Shown one piece after another: positions 59,604 through 64,000 of a DNA stretch of 64,000 nucleotides (the stretch's first letter is position 1; every line of letters begins with the position of its first letter). Position numbers and translations under genes: made by a program. This DNA is from CBDEGK01 sp965237855 (GTDB taxonomy: Bacteria; Pseudomonadota; Gammaproteobacteria; Pseudomonadales; Halieaceae): contig CBDEGK010000001.1 in the NCBI GenBank assembly GCA_965237855.1, positions 62,001 to 126,000 of the forward strand. Reading direction: 5' to 3'. Below the pieces are notes generated by a model, which ran no database searches, had not been told where the DNA came from, and worked only from the letters and a program-made list of their open reading frames with translations.

Positions 59604-61148
59604 CTAATGTACGCCGTGCATCAGTTTTTTCAGAAGTGGTGAAACAATGAGCATCAGCACACCAAAGCCGAGTCCAAGCCACATCAGCTTGCCGAACAAG
59701 TCGGTGTAACTGGCCAGCGCCACCGCTACGTCTGCTATCTGCCCGTTTACGGTTTCCACCGCGGCGAATTTAGCGATCTGCGCCGATACAAATTCAGAGT
59801 AGGCCGATGCCAGGAACCAGGCCCCCATCATAACCCCGACAATGCGGGGTACCGCCAGTTTGGTTACCGCAGACAGGCCGACCGGGGACAGGCATAGCTC
59901 GCCAGAGGTGTGCAGCAGGTAGGCGAGCACCATCCAGATGGCCAATACCTTGCCGCTCTCATCCGGTATGCTCGCTCCCACTACCAGGGCGCCGAACCCC
60001 AGGCCAGCCTGCAGAATCCCGAGGGCGAATTTTACCGGCGTGGAGGGCTCCCACCCGGCTCGCCCTAGTCGCGTCCACATCCAGGCGTAAAGGGGTGCCA
60101 GGGTGAAGATGAACAGGGCATTCAGCGAACCGTATTGTGCTGCAGTAAATTCAATACCGAACAGGGTGCGATCCATGACCCGGTCTGCGAACAGGGTCAT
60201 GGAAGAGGAACTCTGGGCAAACAAGGCCCAGAACGCAACGCTGGAAACGGTCAGAATAATCAGCGCCGTCATTTGTTCGCGCTCGGTCTTGTCACATTGT
60301 GTCGCCATAAACCAGGTCAGGGCCGCCAGAACAACAAGTGAGAGAGAGTTCAGGGCGACCGTGACAACTGCGTGAAATTGCAGCATTTGCCATATCACCA
60401 GGACCCCCACCAACGCCGACAGGTAAATTAGCCACTCGCGGCTCAGACCCAGCAGACCTTTTTGTGCAAGCAAATCCGGGTTTGAAGGTTCGGCATGGCC
60501 CATCAGGTATTTCTGACCCTTGATGAAGGTCACCAGGCCAATTGACATACCAATACCTGCTGCCCCGAAACCATAGGCCCAGCCATAGGTTTCCCCCAGG
60601 TAACCGCAGAGGAGTGCGGCGGTAAAGGCCCCCAGGTTAATCCCCATATAAAAGATGGTGAAACCGCTGTCCCGGCGCGGATCATTGGTGCCATACAGAC
60701 GCCCGACAATAGTGGAGATATTGGGCTTGAGAAAGCCCACACCCATAACGATGAGCGCCAGGGAGAAATAGAACACCTGCAGAGCACCTTCGTCGCGGAT
60801 AACGGTGTCACCGTTGATGCGCGCGGCTTCACCCTCTACCGCCATGCCCATGTGGCCCAACACCAACAATACACCGCCAAAAATCACTGCTTTGCGCATA
60901 CCCAGGTAGCGGTCCGCCAGTAATCCACCGATCACGGGCATGGCGTATACCAACGCCGCGTAGCCGCCGAGCACATCCAGCCCCATGGAATCGGTGAGCA
61001 GGTGATACTTGGTGAGATAGAGCAACAGCAGAAATTTCATGCCGTAAAAGGAAAAGCGCTCCCACATTTCCGTGGCAAAGCAGACGAATAAGCCCGGGGG
61101 GTGTCCGAGAATGGTGTCATCGGGGTAGTCAGCTGTCGCAGTCGCCAT
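59604..61148 (-). CDS. POT/PTR-family proton-dependent peptide transporter
   Basis: 514 residues, 12-14 helices. The proton-coupling motif ExxERFSFYG is EMWERFSFYG near 27-36; GGLLADRYLGMRKAV and FYMGINLGAF are also family signatures. It imports di- or tripeptides. The downstream gene is 29 bp away. Divergent from the M28 peptidase gene, which could supply peptides. Confidence 0.92.
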   Translation of the reverse strand: MATATADYPDDTILGHPPGLFVCFATEMWERFSFYGMKFLLLLYLTKYHLLTDSMGLDVLGGYAALVYAMPVIGGLLADRYLGMRKAVIFGGVLLVLGHMGMAVEGEAARINGDTVIRDEGALQVFYFSLALIVMGVGFLKPNISTIVGRLYGTNDPRRDSGFTIFYMGINLGAFTAALLCGYLGETYGWAYGFGAAGIGMSIGLVTFIKGQKYLMGHAEPSNPDLLAQKGLLGLSREWLIYLSALVGVLVIWQMLQFHAVVTVALNSLSLVVLAALTWFMATQCDKTEREQMTALIILTVSSVAFWALFAQSSSSMTLFADRVMDRTLFGIEFTAAQYGSLNALFIFTLAPLYAWMWTRLGRAGWEPSTPVKFALGILQAGLGFGALVVGASIPDESGKVLAIWMVLAYLLHTSGELCLSPVGLSAVTKLAVPRIVGVMMGAWFLASAYSEFVSAQIAKFAAVETVNGQIADVAVALASYTDLFGKLMWLGLGFGVLMLIVSPLLKKLMHGVH

Positions 61149-61260
61149 GAAGATGCCTTAACTTGTTATCATTTGTTGAGGGAGAGTAAACTCTGTTCGT
61201 CTCACGGGCAATCACCCGTTTTTCAGAATCCGAACCGGAACCAAAAGTTAGGAGATAGCC

Positions 61261-62930
61261 ATGCCTCGATTGCTGGCACTTTGTCTTGCCTCGTTGTTTC
61301 TTGTCGCCTGCTCTGAGCCCCAGGCTCCCCTGAAAGCCCGGCACCGGCTGCTGCAGCGGTGCTAGCGCAAATTGAAGCTGACCTGCACAAGCATATCGCC
61401 GTTCTGGCGTCTGATGAATTCGAGGGCAGGGCACCGGGAACACCGGGTGAAGAGAAAACAGTTGCCTACCTACAACAGGAATTTGCCGCGCTGGGCCTGC
61501 AACCGGGCAACGCGGGCTCATGGTTTCAGGAAGTGCCCATAACCACGGTGGATGCCCAGCCCGGGGCAATAATCGTCAGTGGTAGCGGTTTTGAGCGCGA
61601 ATTGGGTTTCACTACTGAAATTAATATCGGTACAAAACAACAGATCCCCGAAGTGGTGGTCAGTGATTCGGCCCTGGTATTCGCAGGTTATGGGGTGGTC
61701 GCCCCGGAACGGGGCTGGGACGACTATGCCGGAATAGATGTGACGGGAAAAACCGTACTAGTGCTGGTCAACGACCCCGGCTACCACAGCCAGGATGCAG
61801 CCCTGTTTAATGGCAATAGCATGACCTATTACGGGCGCTGGCGGTACAAGTATGAAGAGGCCGCCCGGCAGGGGGCTGCGGCCGTACTGGTGATTCATGA
61901 AACCGGGGCAGCGGGCTATCCCTGGGAAGTCATCAGCGGGCCCAACGCGCGCATTGGCCTGACGGCGGCAAACAAGTACCTGGACCGAGCTGAAGTAGAG
62001 GGTTGGATTGCCCAGGCAGCCGCGAGCGAATTGCTGGCGTCGGTGGGAATGGATTACGAGACTCTCAAGGCGGAGGCGACACGTCCTGGTTTCAAGTCTA
62101 AATCTATGGGTGATCTGAAGTTCTCGGTAACGCTAACCAATGGTCTTCAGAGTCAACTCAGCAAGAACGTTGTGGCACGTATCCCGGGATCCGATCACGC
62201 AGATGAGCACATTATTCATTCTGCGCACTGGGATCACCTGGGTGTCAGGACCGCCGTAGAAGGTGACGCCATCTATAACGGCGCCAGTGACAATGCATCC
62301 GGCACTGCAGCTTTGCTGGCGATGGCGCGACACTACATGAAAGGAGTTCCGCCCCGGCGTTCGGTGTTGTTACTGGCAGTAACGGCTGAGGAGTCAGGTC
62401 TGTTGGGTTCCCAGTGGTATGCGGAAAACCCGCTTTATCCCCTGGCGACAACGGTCGCTGATCTCAATATGGATAATATCTATAAGACCGTCGATGGTCT
62501 TACCACCGAGGTGGCGGTGGTAGGCTTTGGCTTCAGCGAACTGGATGCCTACCTGGTTGACGCTGCTGCTGCGCAGGATCGAACGGCCGTGCAGGAGCCC
62601 AATCCAGAAAAGGGTTACTACTACCGGTCTGATCATTTTAATTTTGCCCGCGTCGGTGTGCCGGCGCTCTACACCACCCGTTCCAATGCCAGTCGTGAGC
62701 ACGGTAAAACCTGGGGCCAAAATCGACTGGATAGCTACACCGCCAACAACTACCACAAGCCCGGCGACGAATACTCGCCGAACTGGGACCTGAGTGGTTC
62801 CGCGGAAAATGTGAAACTGTATTTGGATGTCGGTCAGCGCCTGGCTAATAGTAGGGACTTTCCCAATTGGAGTGCCGACAGCGAGTTCAGGGCCACCCGA
62901 GACGAGAGCAGTACCCTTCGTGCCAACTAG
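61261..62930 (+). pseudogene. M28-family lipoprotein aminopeptidase, frameshifted near the N terminus
   Basis: ATG 61261 begins a lipoprotein signal (MPRLLALCLASLFLVAC) and soon stops in its own frame at 61363. The enzyme continues in another frame (GTG at 61359) through ASDEFEGRAPGTPGEEK, a PA-type insert, and the M28 zinc ligands: SAHWDHLG, YNGASDNASGTAAL, TAEESGLLGS, LNMDN and NNYHKPGDE. A one- or two-base change between about 61319 and 61345, in a C-rich run, would rejoin them. Without it the enzyme lacks its export signal. Gene order with POT and binding protein suggests peptide use. Confidence 0.83.
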
Positions 62931-64000
62931 GCTTGTCCTGCTGACACTGTGTTTAGGTGTGGTTGTTGCTGGTTGCGGTGAGGGCGTCTGGAATAACCCC
63001 AACCCCGCCAAGGATCCGGATAAGCAGACCTACTTCTCGGTGATTACCCGGGTGCCACCAAAGCACCTGGACCCGGTCGTGTCCTACGCCACCGATGAAG
63101 CTCTCTTTACCGCGCAGATATATGAGCCGCCGATGGGCTATCACTTCCTCAAGCGTCCCTATGAGCTGCAACCTTTGGGTTTGCAGAGTATGCCGGAATT
63201 GATCTATTTGAATCAGCGCGAAGAGGTGGTGGAAAAGGGTAGTCCGGATATTGCCTATACCCGCTATATCCTGCGACTGCGTAGTGATTTGCGCTACCAA
63301 CCCCACCCGGGCTTGGCGTTGAATGAGCAGGGAGGGCCGCTGTACCTGTATACCGCAGCGGAAGATTCGCGCCAGTACAAACTGCTGACTGACTTCCCTG
63401 AAACCGGCTCGCGCCAGGTGCTCGCCAAAGACTATGCCTACAGTATCAAGCGCATGGCAGACCCGAAGAACAAGTCTCCCATGCTGGGTTTTATGGCTCA
63501 GTACATTGTCGGCATGAAGGATTTCACAGAACTGGTGAAGGACATGCCAAGGCAGCACTGGCTAGATCTGGGGCCGCTACCGATGGACGGTTTGGAAGTC
63601 ATCGACGACCTTACGCTCAGCATTACCATTCACGATCAATATCCGCAGTTTATATACTGGATGGCGTTGCAATTTTTTGCGCCAATTCCTGCCGAGGCAG
63701 ATCGTTTCTATCACAACCCGGGTTTCCGGGAGAAAAATCTGACGCTTGACTGGTGGCCGGTCGGCAGTGGCCCCTACATGATCGTTAAGAATGACCCCAA
63801 CAGCGAGATTGTGCTGGAACGCAATCCCAATTATCACGAGGATTACTTTCCCACCGAGGGTGCTCCCGGTGACGCTGAACTTGGCTATCTCGATGATGCT
63901 GGCAAGCGCATCCCCTTTGTAGATCGGGCTCACTACCGCATGGAGAAAGAAGTGCTGCCCTTATGGACCAAGTTCCTGCAGGGGTACTACGACCGGTCCG
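62920..64000 (+). CDS. Family-5 (peptide-type) ABC transporter substrate-binding lipoprotein, 3' end outside window
   Basis: 360 codons are open from GTG 62920, which overlaps the M28 stop by 11 bases. Lipoprotein signal LVLLTLCLGVVVAGC, then the SBP_bac_5 fold: HLDPVVSYATDEALFTAQIYEP, LRLRSDLRYQPHP, LAKDYAYSIKRMADP, and the hallmark WWPVGSGPYMIVKNDPNSEI with LERNPNYHED. It delivers oligopeptides or similar solutes to an ABC permease, expected downstream. Confidence 0.9.
   Translation, partial: MPTRLVLLTLCLGVVVAGCGEGVWNNPNPAKDPDKQTYFSVITRVPPKHLDPVVSYATDEALFTAQIYEPPMGYHFLKRPYELQPLGLQSMPELIYLNQREEVVEKGSPDIAYTRYILRLRSDLRYQPHPGLALNEQGGPLYLYTAAEDSRQYKLLTDFPETGSRQVLAKDYAYSIKRMADPKNKSPMLGFMAQYIVGMKDFTELVKDMPRQHWLDLGPLPMDGLEVIDDLTLSITIHDQYPQFIYWMALQFFAPIPAEADRFYHNPGFREKNLTLDWWPVGSGPYMIVKNDPNSEIVLERNPNYHEDYFPTEGAPGDAELGYLDDAGKRIPFVDRAHYRMEKEVLPLWTKFLQGYYDRS

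Noticed and set aside
62394..63558. Minus-strand frames of about 200 codons near the right edge
   Set aside because: Opposite the M28 peptidase and the peptide-binding lipoprotein, both with clear motifs.

Overview
The window looks like chromosomal DNA of a free-living, probably marine, gammaproteobacterium, possibly Cellvibrionales-like; this is inferred from gene content, not from a marker gene. The resident genes are oxidative and lipid-oriented: a cytochrome P450, several SDRs, an F420/FMN luciferase-like oxidoreductase, a DDN-type deazaflavin oxidoreductase, a wax ester synthase/DGAT, three metallo-beta-lactamase-fold proteins, a Baeyer-Villiger monooxygenase, a carotenoid oxygenase, a saccharopine-dehydrogenase-like protein and outer-membrane phospholipase A. 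Numerous mobile elements are layered on this background.

Layout. 1-20106: resident metabolic genes. They include a decayed pair, a Wzt-type ABC ATPase without Walker A next to a sulfotransferase pseudogene, and a flavin oxidoreductase broken at an eight-C tract. 20119-33669: one SDR gene cut in two by a 12.8-kb insertion. The insertion has IS66-type ends and an 8-bp target duplication (ATTCTCGC). Inside lie a DUF4214/YHYH exported protein, a dead IS66 copy, a dead IS21 copy with its own 5-bp duplication, a hybrid histidine kinase, a 354-bp element with 42-bp inverted ends, and scrambled IS66 debris around a small exported protein. 33649-44840: resident genes (carotenoid oxygenase, lipoproteins, tandem DsbA-like protein, M20 amidohydrolase, MFS carriers, nitroreductase) plus an IS3-family element. 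About 45000-51271: an integron-type cassette array, with five good attC sites and two partial or short ones, without an integrase. Small membrane proteins come first, followed by detoxification-type genes (MAPEG, DUF1971, GFA, HAB-like, cupin, haloalkane-dehalogenase-like). 51318-52857: a DMT transporter and a membrane protein. 52919-58133: a Tn3-family transposon whose transposase is split by an IS3-family element with a CTC duplication, and whose left end carries an extra copy of the right end. 58195-64000: tRNA-Thr(CGU) with a duplicated 3' end, then a saccharopine-dehydrogenase-like gene, a POT transporter, a frameshifted M28 lipoprotein peptidase and a truncated peptide-binding lipoprotein.

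How the genes work together. POT, M28 peptidase and the family-5 binding protein suggest peptide scavenging. NnrU, Tat-SDR, flavin oxidoreductase and the split SDR form a tight co-directional run that probably was one operon. The MATE/PldA, BVMO/MBL and DDN/GPx pairs are closely spaced or overlapping and look co-transcribed. The strongest structural discoveries are the reconstructed transposon insertion and the integrase-less cassette array. No CRISPR array, prophage or rRNA was seen.
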